From contig JACVTC010000029.1 in NCBI GenBank assembly GCA_016946835.1, positions 850,001-914,000 of the forward strand: a stretch of DNA of 64,000 nucleotides, written 5' to 3'. Position 1 is the first letter of the stretch, and each line of letters begins with the position of its first letter. Below are positions 23,801-34,879 of the stretch, one piece after another. The notes under the pieces are model-generated. The model worked only from the letters and a program-made list of their open reading frames with translations, was not told where the DNA came from and did not search any database. Made by a program: the position numbers and the translations under genes. The stretch comes from Neocallimastix lanati (nom. inval.) (taxonomy: Eukaryota; Neocallimastigomycota; Neocallimastigomycetes; Neocallimastigales; Neocallimastigaceae).

Positions 23801-25945
23801 TTTGATATAGATTTTCCTAAAGAAGTATGCAAACGTCTTGGTATTGAAGTAGAATTTAAAGTAATTGATTGGAATAATATGGGATTTTTATTAAAGAATA
23901 GAGATATTGACTGTGTATGGAATGCTTTAACAATTACTGATGACCGACGTACATATATACAATTCTCTCGTGTCTACATGAAATACAGACCAGTGATTGT
24001 AATTAGGGTATCGGATATAGTTAAATTTACTGATTTTCAAATTTTTTCATCAATTAAAATTTCTGCTCAATTGGATACACCGGAAGAGAACGCAATTAAA
24101 AAAGACGTTAATCTTTCAAAAGCAGAATACATTCCATCAACTTCATATATCGAAGCAATAAATGGTTTACGAAATAAAGATTTTGATGCCATTGTTATAG
24201 ATTCCATAAGTGCAATAGGTTGTATTTCTAATGGTTATTCCGATTTGATGATTTTAAATGAGGTAGATAAAGGAGAAGAAGATGCTTATGGTATCGGTTT
24301 TCGTATCGGTTCAGATATGACAATCAAAATCAATAAGTTGATTGTTGATATGATTAACGATGGTACACTTGAATTAATTGCTAAAAAGTATGGTATGCTC
24401 GATAATTATAAATCAGCAATAGCAATAAATGAAGAATCGGAATTAGATTACATTATGTCTAAAGGAGAAATGACCATAGGTATTGATGTTGATGGTAATC
24501 CGATGTCTTATTATGATGATTATGGTGAACTGACAGGTTTTGATACTGAATTTGCGAAAACTGTTTGCTCCAAACTCGGTATTGATGCAATATTCAAGAA
24601 AATTGATTGGGACAAGAAGGAAGAAGAATTAAATAACAAAAATATTGATTGTATTTGGGATTCACTGACTGTTACAGAGGAACGACGTAAATATATTAAA
24701 TTTTCTAATCCTTATTTAACTAATAGACAAGCTGTTTTGATCCGAAGTTCTGATGCTTCTAAATTTACAAATTTGAGCAGTCTTTCTGAAGCAAAATTGA
24801 CAGCAATATTTGGAACCATTAGTGAAGAAGTGATTGAGGAAGACAAATATCTTTCAAAAGCAAATTACACTTCATCATCTTCACAAGAAGAGGCAATAAT
24901 TGGATTACGAAACAATAGTTTTGATGCATTGATTATTGACTATACAATAGCAAAAGGTATTATAACTAATTATGATGATATAATAAATATTAATAAAATT
25001 CGCCTTCATGAGGAACAATATGCCATTGGTTTTCGTCTTAATTCAGACATAACCGAAAAAGTCAATGATATTATGTTAGATATGATATTGGGTGATACCT
25101 TAGCTTCACTTGCGGAAAAGTATGGATTAGTTGATCTTTTTACACCTGTAAAAATAACAGATGCTAATTATATCATGAATAATGGCAAAATGATTATTGG
25201 TTTTGACGGAAGTATGGCACCAATGACTTATTATGATAAAAATGGCCAATTGACGGGTTTCGATATAGATTTTGCTAAAGCAGTATGTAAACAACTTGGT
25301 ATTGAAGCAGAATTCAAACCCGTTGAATGGAGTGAGAAAGAAAATGAATTAAATAATCGAAATATCGATTGTATCTGGAGTTGTTTTAGTATTACGGAAA
25401 AACGACGTGAAATCATAAAATTTTCTCGTGTTTATATGAACAATAAACAAATAGTTGTAATTAGAAAGTCAAATATTATAAAATATCATAGTTTGGAAAG
25501 TATTTCAGAAGCAAAACTTTCCTTTAAAATTGGAACATTAGGTGAGACAGCCATTATGAAATTCTTTCCAAATGGAAATTATCAAGGATTTGAATCTATA
25601 GAAGATGCACTTACTGAATTACAAAATGGAAAAGTAGATGTCGTTGCTATAGACTACACAATAGCTAAAGATAAAATAAATAATGGTGGTTTTTCCGACC
25701 TAATGATTGTTGAATCTATTGAATTAATGAATGATCAATATGCCATTGGATTCCGTCATGGTTCAGATATGTCAAAAAAAGTTAATGTAGTAATAAAAAA
25801 TATGATGTTAGATGGTACACTTAATGCAATTGCTGAAAAATACGATCTATTGAATCTATATACAAAAAAAGAACAATCATCAACTCTTAAAGTAATGCTT
25901 ATTTTATTTATATCATTATATTTTGTGCTAGTTTTAGTGCTCTAA
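20825..25945 (+). CDS. Gene A: secreted six-domain family-3 solute-binding protein, GPI-anchor-like tail
   Basis: Model: exon 1 at 20825-20835 (ATGAAGAAAAG), intron 20836-21426, exon 2 at 21427-25945; 1,509 residues. The main frame has a stop at 21413 and no ATG before 21536, where the first domain already begins, so the exon 1 join is needed. It supplies MKKSNDLIFAILINLLF, a good signal peptide. Six SBP_bac_3 domains start near residues 41, 282, 527, 768, 1014 and 1254. Each has the GFD(I/V)(E/D)FA helix, D-C-I-W strand, T-x-x-R-x(5)-FS loop and (D)AI(V)IDY strand known to bind amino acids in GlnH/HisJ. Domain 3 lacks the arginine (ENSNNNVDLS). The C-terminus (about 1487-1509, after KEQSS) is hydrophobic with no tail, as in GPI signals. 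Downstream lie two partial copies of its 3' end. The ligand is unknown; amino acids are the family norm. Confidence 0.88.
20836..21426 (+). other. Intron 1 of gene A (591 nt)
   Basis: The donor AG|GTAAGC follows an 11-nt exon and the acceptor is ATTATAG|TAATGA. Splicing is in phase (AG|T gives Ser). Retention would give MKKR and a stop (AGG TAA), so unspliced RNA cannot make the protein. Gene B has the same donor and acceptor arrangement with a 132-nt intron. More than half of this longer intron is the 52-bp minisatellite. Confidence 0.8.
21030..21400 (+). repeat. 52-bp minisatellite inside intron of gene A
   Basis: TTCAATCTGTACTT plus ATATTCATATTTCAACTATT followed by TTATTTTATTTTATTTTA repeats with a strict 52-bp period (CAATCTGT at 21187, 21239, 21291, 21343). 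More diverged copies lie to the left. The same unit, inverted, is found inside the foldback element at 32.1-32.3 kb. Confidence 0.9.
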
Positions 25946-26016
25946 ACTTTTTTTTTTTAAAAAAATAATATATAAATATATATATTATTGATGAAATCAA
26001 AGAGTGAGCTATTTTC

Positions 26017-26065
26017 GAAATATCATTGAATTATATATAAATAAATACATTACAATAGTTAATCT
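26017..26065 (+). other. Conserved 3' untranslated block of gene A with AATAAA
   Basis: ATTGAATTATATATAAATAA followed by ATACATTACAATAGTTAAT aligns with blocks downstream of genes B, C and D. It contains AATAAA, a likely polyadenylation signal. Confidence 0.55.
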
Positions 26066-26367
26066 TTAAATATATATAAATATTTATGAAAATAGAATAA
26101 ATAGTAATAATCATTCTTTACATAACGAATTTTTAAAAAATTGAATCTCCAAACTTTATTTATCTTGAGTTTGAAGGAGAGTTCTATAAACAGCAAACTA
26201 TCTTGATAACTAGTTTAAAAATATTATTTCTTTGTTTTTTATTTTATTAATCTTTATTTGGAAGAAATGATTTCATTTTACATCATAAAACTATACCATA
26301 ATTAATTTAAAATTTTTCATTTTATTACATTAAATTATAATTATTATAAATTTTATATTAAATAATT

Positions 26368-26710
26368 TATATAATAAAATCATTTATTAATTCTATAATA
26401 ATTTATGTTTAAAAAGTAATAATTTTTTAAGGAATTAATGAATATTTAATTTTATTTTAAATAAAGTATTAATAATATTTATTCAAACGAATATCATTCT
26501 AATGTAACTTTTTTTGTTTTAATTATATATAATAAAAACTTTTTAATATGTAATAATTGATAATAAAGTTTAACAAAAAAAAAAAATTTTTTTTTTTATT
26601 TCAACATATATTTATAATGTATTTTTCATTTAAAATGTAATTTATTTAAATATTTTTAATAATGAATACATAAAGCAATATAATCTTTTCCTAGTCTTTA
26701 AAAAATGAAA

Positions 26711-26742
<32 letters not shown>

Positions 26743-26968
26743 ATAAAATCATTTATTAATTCTATAATAATTTATGTTTAAAAAGTAATAATTTTTTAAG
26801 GAATTAATGAATATTTAATTTTAATTTAAATAAAGTATTAATAATATTTATGCAAACGAATATCATTCTAATGTAACTTTTTTTGTTTTAATTATATATA
26901 ATAAAAACTTTTTAATATGTAATAATTGATAATATAAAGTTTAACAAAAAAAAAAAAATTTTTTTTTA
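26368..26968 (+). repeat. 230-bp direct repeat in the 3' flank of gene A
   Basis: The segment from TTATATAATAAAATCATTTA to GTTTAACAAAAA occurs at 26368-26599 and 26736-26968 and once more at 29241-29470 in the second tandem unit. The copies are almost identical. A (AT)n tract precedes the second and third copies. Confidence 0.85.
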
Positions 26969-27568
26969 TTAGTTAGTTGTTATTACTATTATTTTTATTT
27001 ATTTCATTCATTTATTTTATTTATTTATTTTATTTTTTTTGATATACTTTTTTATTCTTATTTTTTTAAAGGTTTTTAGCTAAAACGAAATTCATTAAAA
27101 GATTATCCGTTCCATATAAATAAATTAATGAATTTAAAATAATGAATATATAAAATAAATTTATTGATGTTGATTACTTATTTATAAACTATATAATTAA
27201 TTGATATATATAAATTTAAATATAGTTATCCATATGTAAAATTATATAGAAATGCAAATAAATATAAATTAACATAAATATATATATATAAATGCAAGTA
27301 TAGGAAAATAGAATGTTAATTTTTTTTTTCCTTATACAAGGAATTAAATTTATTCATTAATATTTGGGAATATTATAAATTATATTATTTTTTTAAATCT
27401 TTTTTTTTTTTTTTTATTTTATTATAATCCTATTTTATGATATGATTATCTAATTATTAATTTTTCTTCTTCTTCTTCCTCTTCTTCTCTTTTTTTTTTT
27501 TTTTTAATCCATTTTTTTTCTTAATAGCTATTAACTATATTAGTAATAATATAATACTAATAATAACA
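26969..27568. other. Intergenic flank of tandem unit 1
   Basis: AT-rich DNA repeated almost exactly at about 29470-30072. It ends in TTAATAGCTATTAACTATAT, which also has a diverged counterpart at about 33035-33090. No independent gene was seen. Confidence 0.6.
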
Positions 27569-28623
27569 TCATCATCTTCACAAGAAGAGGCAATAATTGG
27601 ATTACGAAACAATAGTTTTGATGCATTGATTATTGACTATACAATAGCAAAAGGTATTATAACTAATTATGATGATATAATAAATATTAATAAAATTCGA
27701 CTTCATGAGGAATAATATGCCATTGGTTTTCGTCTCAATTCAGACATAACCGAAAAAGTCAATGAAATAATGTTAGATGATACTTTAACTTCTCTTGGGT
27801 ATGGATTAGTTGATCTTTTTACACCTGTAAAAATAACAGATACTAGTTATATCATGAATAATGGCAAAATGGTTGTTGGTTTTGATAAAAATATGGCATA
27901 ATGACTTATTATGATAAAAATGGCCAATTGACGGGTTTCGATATAGATTTTGCTAATACCGTATGTAAACAACTCGGTATTAACGCAGAATTCAAACCCA
28001 TTGAATGGAGTGAGAAAGAAAATAAATTAAATAATCGAAATATCAATTGTATCTGGAGTTGTTTTAGTATTACGGAAAAACGACGTGAAATCATAAAATT
28101 TTCTCGTGTTTATATGAACAATAAACAAATAGTTGTAATTAGAAAGTCAAATATTATAAAATATCATAGTTTGGAAAGTATTTCAGAAGCAAAACTTTCC
28201 TTTAAAATTGGAACATTAGGTGAGACAGCCATTATGAAATTCTTTCCAAATGGAAATTATCAAGGATTTGAATCTATAGAAGATGCATTTACTGAATTAC
28301 AAAATGGAAAAGCAGATGTCGTTGCTATAGATTACACAATAGCTAAAGATAAAATAAATAATGGTGGTTTTTCCGACCTAATGATTGTTGAATCTATTGA
28401 ATTAATGAATGATCAATATGCCATTGGATTCCGTCATGGTTCAGATATGTCAAAAAAAGTTAATTCAGTAATAAAAAATATGACGTTAGATGGTACACTT
28501 AATGCAATTGCTGAGAAATACGATCTATTGAGTCTTTATACAAAAGAAGAACAATCATCAACTCTTAAAGTAATGCTTATTTTATTTATATCATTATATT
28601 TTGTGCTCGTTTTTGTGCTCTAA
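27569..28623 (+). pseudogene. Partial copy 1 of gene A 3' end (domain 5 end, domain 6, anchor tail)
   Basis: This copy matches gene A from residue 1,153 or so to its end, at very high DNA identity. It has no signal peptide and no first four and a half domains. The frame is broken by TAA at 27713-27715 (GAGGAATAATAT for GAGGAACAATAT) and again at about 27899, where GCACCAATGACT has become GCATAATGACT with loss of one base. Two small in-frame deletions lie between them (about 27779 and 27799). Domain 6 from 27901 to the end is open for 240 codons and keeps the RRE arginines and the hydrophobic tail. It could only be expressed as a cytosolic single domain from an internal ATG, which I think unlikely. 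Confidence 0.88.
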
Positions 28624-29209
28624 ACTTTTTTTTTTAAAAAATAATATATAAATATATATATTATTGATGAAATCAAAGAGTGAGCTATTTTCGAAATATC
28701 ATTGAATTAAATATAAATAAATACATTACAATAGTTAATCTTTAAATATATATAAATATTTATGAAAATAGAATAAATAGTAATAATCATTCTTTACATA
28801 ACGAATTTTTAAAAAATTGAATCTCCAAACTTTATTTATCTTGAGTTTGAAGGAGAGTTCTATAAACAGCAAACTATCTTGATAACTAGTTTAAAAAATA
28901 TTATTTCTTTGTTTTTTATTTTATTAATCTTTATTTGGAAGAAATGATTTCATTTTACATCATAAAACTATACCATAATTAATTTAAAATTTTTCATTTT
29001 ATTACATTAAATTATAATTATTATAAATTTTATATTAAATAATATTAATTGTTTAAATGCTATACTTTTCAAAAAAAAAAAAATTTTTTTTTTATTTCAA
29101 CATATATTTATAATGTATTTTTCATTTAAAATATAATTTATTTAAATATTTTTAATAATGAATACATAAAGCAAAAGAAATATAATCTTTTCCTAGTCTT
29201 TAAAAAATG

Positions 29210-29248
<39 letters not shown>

Positions 29249-30072
29249 AAATCATTTATTAATTCTATAATAATTTATGTTTAAAAAGTAATAATTTTTT
29301 AAGGAATTAATGAATATTTAATTTTAATTTAAATAAAGTATTAATAATATTTATGCAAACGAATATCATTCTAATGTAACTTTTTTTGTTTTAATTATAT
29401 ATAATAAAAACTTTTTAATATGTAATAATTGATAATAAAGTTTAAAAAAAAAAAAAAATTTTTTTTTTTATTAATTAGTTGTTATTACTATTATTTTTAT
29501 TTATTTCATTCATTTATTTTATTTATTTATTTTATTTTTTTTGATATACTTTTTTATTCTTATTTTTTTTTAAGGTTTTTAGCTAAAACGAAATTCATTA
29601 AAAGATTATCCGTTCCATATAAATAAATTAATGAATTTAAAATAATGAATATATAAAATAAATTTATAGATGTTGATTACTTATTTATAAACAATATAAT
29701 TAATTGATATATATAAATTTAAATATAGTTATCCATATGTAAAATTATATAGAAATGCAAATAAATATAAATTAACATAAATATATATATATAAATGCAA
29801 GTATAGGAAAATAGAATGTTAATTTTTTTTTTCCTTATACAAGGAATTAAATTTATTCATTAATATTTGGGAATATTATAAATTATATTATTTTTTTAAA
29901 TCTTTTTTTTTTTTTTTTATTTTATTATAATCCTATTTTATGATATGATTATCTAATTATTAATTTTTCTTCTTCTTCTTCCTCTTCTTCTCTTTTTTTT
30001 TTTTTTTTTAATCCATTTTTTTTCTTAATAGCTATTAACTATATTAGTAATAATATAATACTAATAATAACA
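28624..30072. other. Intergenic flank of tandem unit 2
   Basis: Near-identical to the flank of gene A, including the AATAAATACATTACAATAG block (about 28713), the TCTCCAAAC/GTTTGAAGGAGA stem (about 28822-28856), one copy of the 230-bp segment (29241-29470) and a pyrimidine run before the next unit. The 65-residue frame at 29429-29626 is compositional. Confidence 0.65.
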
Positions 30073-31130
30073 TCATCATCTTCACAAGAAGAGGCAATAA
30101 TTGGATTACGAAACAATAGTTTTGATGCATTGATTATTGACTATACAATAGCAAAAGGTATTATAACTAATTATGATGATATAATAAATATTAATAAAAT
30201 TCGACTTCATGAGGAATAATATGCCATTGGTTTTCGTCTCAATTCAGACATAACCGAAAAAGTCAATGAAATAATGTTAGATGATACTTTAACTTCTCTT
30301 GGGTATGGATTAGTTGATCTTTTTACACCTGTAAAAATAACAGATACTAGTTATATCATGAATAATGGCAAAATGGTTGTTGGTTTTGATAAAAATATGG
30401 CACCAATGACTTATTATGATAAAAATGGCCAATTGACGGGTTTCGATATAGATTTTGCTAATACCGTATGTAAACAACTCGGTATTAACGCAGAATTCAA
30501 ACCCATTGAATGGAGTGAGAAAGAAAATAAATTAAATAATCGAAATATCGATTGTATCTGGAGTTGTTTTAGTATTACGGAAAAACGACGTGAAATCATA
30601 AAATTTTCTCGTGTTTATATGAACAATAAACAAATAGTTGTAATTAGAAAGTCAAATATTTTAAAATATCATAGTTTGGAAAATATTTCGAAAGCAAAAC
30701 TTTCCTTTAAAATTGGAACATTAGGTGAGACAGCCATTATGAAATTCTTTCCAAATGGAAATTATCAAGGATTTGAATCTATAGAAGATGCATTTACTGA
30801 ATTACAAAATGGAAAAGCAGATGTCGTTGCTATAGATTACACAATAGCTAAAGATAAAATAAATAATGGTGGTTTTTCCGACCTAATGATTGTTGAATCT
30901 ATTAAATTAATGAATGATCAATATGCCATTGGATTCCATCATGGTTCAGATATGTCAAAAAAAATTAATGCAGTAATAAAGAATATGATGTCAGATGGTA
31001 CACTTAATGCAATTGCTGAGAAATACGATCTATTGAATCTATATACAAAAAAAGAACAATTATCAACTCTTAAAGTAATGCTTTTTTTTTTTTATATCAT
31101 TATACTTTGTGTTCATTGTAGTTCTCTAAT
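30073..31130 (+). pseudogene. Partial copy 2 of gene A 3' end
   Basis: Same limits and same TAA (30217-30219) and small deletions as partial copy 1, so the two share one damaged ancestor. Here domain 6 is in frame with the domain 5 remnant, leaving an open stretch from 30274 through MAPMTYYDKNGQLTGFDIDF. A longer T-run near 31081-31094 shifts the frame in the anchor tail, so the hydrophobic end is replaced by unrelated residues up to a stop at 31215. A few private substitutions (e.g. FHHGSD for FRHGSD) are consistent with relaxed constraint. Confidence 0.87.
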
Positions 31131-31965
31131 TTTTAAATATATATATATATTATTATTATTATTATTATTAGTAATGAAAACAAAAAGTGAGCTATTTTTA
31201 AATTTTAATTATTGAATTAAATATTAATAAATACATTACACATTACAATAGTTAATCTTTATATATATATATATATATTTTTTTTAAAATTAGAATAAAT
31301 AGTAATAATCATTCTTTACATAAAGAATCATTAAAAAATTGAATCTCCAAACTTTATTTATCTTAGGTTTGAAGGAGAGTTTGATGAGCAGCAAACTATC
31401 TTGATGGCTAGTTTTAAAATATTATTTCTTTGTTTTTTTATATTATTAATCTTTATTTGGAAGAAATGATTTCATTTTACATCATAAAACTATATCATAA
31501 TTACTTCTAAAATTTTTCATTTTAATGCCTAAATTATTATTATTATAAATTTTATGGTAACTAATTTTATTTTATTTAAATTATTTTTAAATTCTATTCT
31601 TTTCAAAAAAAAAAAAAAGAGAAAAAAAAAAATTCTTAATTCAAAATATTTATAATATGTAATTTATAATTAAATATTTTTAATAATTAATATATAAATT
31701 AACAAAAAAATATTCTTTTACAAAAAAGAAAACAATAATAAAAAATAAAGTATAATATGTATATTATAAAATAATTTTTATTATAATATATATTTAAAAG
31801 TAATAATTAATTTTTAATTTATCTTATTTTTTTTAATCTATTATTATTATTATTATTTCATATTTTTTTATTAATCACTCTATATTTATTATTATTTATA
31901 TTAAAGAATACTCATACATAATATTATTTACAATTACAAATATATATTCTATCCATAATAATTGG
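31131..31965. other. Intergenic DNA, diverged flank of tandem unit 3
   Basis: Up to about 31570 it follows the flank of the earlier units, including the stem near 31342-31380, with many differences. Beyond that is simple AT-rich DNA without genes. Confidence 0.6.
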
Positions 31966-32870
31966 ATGTGGTGCGGTGCATTTCGCCAATTTTTATAATA
32001 CAAATTTACAATACGCCATTTATTTTTAATGGCTTGTAAAATTTTAGTCAACGACATAAAAAATTTTAATATAATTATATGTATAAAAAATAAATGTATA
32101 AATAAATAAAGAATGTAATAATATAATTATATAAAATAAAATAAAATAAAATAAAATAAATAGTTGAAATATGAATATAAAATAAAATAAAATAAAATAA
32201 AATAAATAGTTGAAATATGAATATAAAATAAAATAAAATAAAATAAAATAAATAGTTGAAATATGAATATAAAGTACAGATTGAATAAAATAAAATAAAA
32301 TAAAATAAAATAAATGTTCAATGTGATAATATAAAAGTACAAGTATATAAAATAAAATAAATATTTATTATTATTTTATGTTAAAAAATATTAAAGACAA
32401 TTTATTTTTAAAAATAAAAATTTTTTATTTTAATTATAGACGTTAGAAAGCAAAAAAATAATTTATATTTAATGAGATTATTAACAATCAATAATATTGT
32501 TTTATATATTAAATTATATTATTAATTGAATATAATAAAAATGTAAAAAATTTTCATTTCGAAAACATTGGTCTTTATTATTCTTTAATAAAAAATAATA
32601 TTATATATTTATTTTATTTTATTTTATTTTACTTTATTTTATTCAATCTATACTTTATATACATATTCTACTGTTTATTTTATTTTATTTTATTTTATAT
32701 ACTTATTACATTCTTTATTTCTTTATTTATTTATTTATTTATACATTTATTTTTTTTAAATATAATTGTATTAAAATTTTTTATGGCGTTAGCAAAAAAT
32801 TTTACAAGCCATTAAAAATAAATGGCGTATTAAAAATTTGTATTTTAAAAATTGGCGAAATGCACCACAT
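31966..32870. mobile_element. 905-bp foldback/MITE element with about 140-bp terminal inverted repeats
   Basis: The left end ATGTGGTGCGGTGCATTTCG and the right end, read on the other strand, ATGTGGTGCATTTCGCCAAT, are inverted copies. They extend about 140 bp inward (31966-32108 and 32733-32870) and share ACGCCATTTATTTTTAATGG, CTTGTAAAATTTT and ATAAATGTATAAATAAA. The left copy has a 5-bp duplication (GCGGT) near its tip. The interior has no coding capacity. It holds the 52-bp-type minisatellite in one orientation at 32113-32330 and a diverged unit in the opposite orientation at 32620-32700, so much of the element can fold back. A clear target-site duplication was not found. Confidence 0.8.
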
Positions 32871-34250
32871 TCTATACAACCTCCCCATAATTTTACATTG
32901 ATTCATATGTTGTATATCATTTAATGACATACGCCACAATATACATAAATTTATTTTTTATAATTAAGTTTATTTATACATTTTTATTTTTTTATTTTTA
33001 TTTTTATTTTTATTTTTTTTTAATTATTTATTTCCATAATAGCTGTAAACTATAACAAGTAATATAATATTAATAAAATTGTACTATTAATATTGCTAAT
33101 TAATGAAATATTAAATTAAAATAACAATGAAAATTTTATCAATAATAATCATAATTAATAATAAAATGGATAAGTATTAAAATGAATAAAAATAATAATA
33201 TTTTATTAACTCTGTTTCTTTAAATTTTTAAAATCAATTTTTAATATTTAAATTTTGGAAAAAGAGTATTAGCTCATTAGAACTTTATTATTTAATTTAG
33301 AAAAATTAAGTGCTAGGGACTCTTTATCATAAAATATATAAATAAAGTTGACATAATTATTAACCTTAAATTCCTATCTTAAGAATTTTATTTATTATTA
33401 TAAATTTATTTAATTTATTATTATTCAAGCATTTATTAAAATTTATTAAAATATACTATTAGTTAACTTAATTAATATTAACAATTTATTTAAACCAATA
33501 TTAAATATACATTTAATTTATTAATATTTTAACTAATAATTTATTTAATTATTCATTTAATCAGTTTTATATTTAATGTAAATATTATAATGTATATATT
33601 ATTTATTTCATATCATCCAAATAAGATTTAAGAATTGATTTAGTTTAATATTCATATCTTTATTTAATTAACAATCTATTTAATTGTTCATTTAATTAGA
33701 ATTACATATGTAATATAAATTATATTTATATTTACTTGACATTATAATTATATCATCTATTTAAATAATATAAATATTTTTATTTAAATTAATATCAAAT
33801 ATCATTTTGTTAAATACTATATAATAGTTCATAATAAATAATAAAGAACATATAATTATATATATTTATTCCCAGTTTCCTTTATCTCAATCTCAAACAA
33901 TAAATTAATAATTAATTGTTTATTTTTTATTTTTTACTTTTTTAATACTTGTAAAACATAGAATAACAATAATAATAAAGTACTAATAATACAAAAAAAA
34001 ATATATATATAAATATAACAATTATAAATATCAATAATAATAATAAAATTATAATAATAATAATAATAAAATTAAAATATTTCATTAATTTCTAGATTTC
34101 AAAATTTCAACTTTTAATATTAATTAAAAAATCAAAAATATATATATTATCTTTTATTTATTTACTTATTTACTTATTTATTTATTTATTATTATTATTA
34201 TTTTTTTTGTTTGTTTGTTTTTATTAGTTAAATTCTACAATATTTTTTAT

Positions 34251-34285
<35 letters not shown>

Positions 34286-34447
34286 TTTTTTTTATTTTTT
34301 CTTAGTTAATTTCTACATTATTTTTTTATGACAAGTAATCTATGAGGTATGGAAATTATTTCATTTTTTTATATATTAAATTAATTTATATATGAGGTAA
34401 AGAAAGAAACTACTTTATATAATTTATATAACTGTTATTGATATTGT
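32871..34447. other. Intergenic AT-rich DNA
   Basis: Less repetitive than the left arm but without open frames. AATAGCTGTAAACTATAACA at about 33039 echoes the end of the tandem-unit flank. Long T-run at 34253-34283. Confidence 0.6.
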
Positions 34448-34879
34448 TTATATCTTTTGTTCATTTAAAACAGCTAATCTGTCTTCAAGTTCCTTTTTAA
34501 TTGTTCGAACTTCATCAATGGCTCTTTTACAATTATCTTTAGTTTTTGTAATCTTAGATTGGACTTTAAAATCAGAGAAAACATTATCCATGAAAATATC
34601 AGTAAATTCTAAAAAACCATCTATTTTAATGGTTGGTACGTCTTTAACTTGAACACTTAATTCTTGTATAGCCTTCTTAGCACCTTCAATATATCCTTTA
34701 CTTTCTTTTATTTTATCATGCTTTTGCATACTTGATATAAAACCACCACCGAAGAATGTATCATAAGTACCCCAATTTTTAGCACTTCTAAGTGCTTTAT
34801 TGGCTCTTTCAAGCTTAGCTAAAGCTCTATCAGCTGAAGCAATAGCTTCCTTAATTTCAATTTCTTCAGTACTAACCAT
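34448..34879 (-). CDS. Small helical protein of bacterial type, function unknown
   Basis: 143 residues, no signal peptide or membrane segment. The N-terminal part (about 4-33, EEIEIKEAIASADRALAKLE) and the C-terminal part (about 108-140) are strongly helical and probably coiled-coil. Between them is NWGTYDTFFGGGFISSMQKH (about 35-54). A similar W-G-T-W/Y-D-x-x-G-G-G pattern followed by a KH motif is, from memory, typical of hypothetical proteins in Firmicutes, so this may be a bacterial acquisition. The gene is intronless, starts at the ATG at 34879 and is less AT-rich than the flanks. Its neighbours are members of the binding-protein family, but nothing links it to them functionally. Confidence 0.75.
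   Translation of the reverse strand: MVSTEEIEIKEAIASADRALAKLERANKALRSAKNWGTYDTFFGGGFISSMQKHDKIKESKGYIEGAKKAIQELSVQVKDVPTIKIDGFLEFTDIFMDNVFSDFKVQSKITKTKDNCKRAIDEVRTIKKELEDRLAVLNEQKI

Larger units (their letters stand above)
24872..31570 (+). repeat. Three tandem units carrying the 3' end of gene A and its flank
   Basis: Units begin at TCATCATCTTCACAAGAAGA at 24872 (inside gene A domain 5), 27569 and 30073, so the periods are 2,697 and 2,504 bp. Each unit holds the end of domain 5, domain 6, the C-terminal tail and about 1.4-1.6 kb of 3' flank, including a small stem (TCTCCAAAC...GTTTGAAGGAGA) and a T-rich stretch with TTCTTCTTCTTCCTCTTCTT. The extra length of the first unit comes from an additional copy of a 230-bp flank segment. 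The flank of the third unit is diverged and fades by about 31.57 kb. Confidence 0.9.

Noticed and set aside
22516-25416. Minus-strand frames within the binding-protein genes
   Set aside because: Shadow frames recurring at the same place in each domain (e.g. opposite the VVVIRKSD strand).
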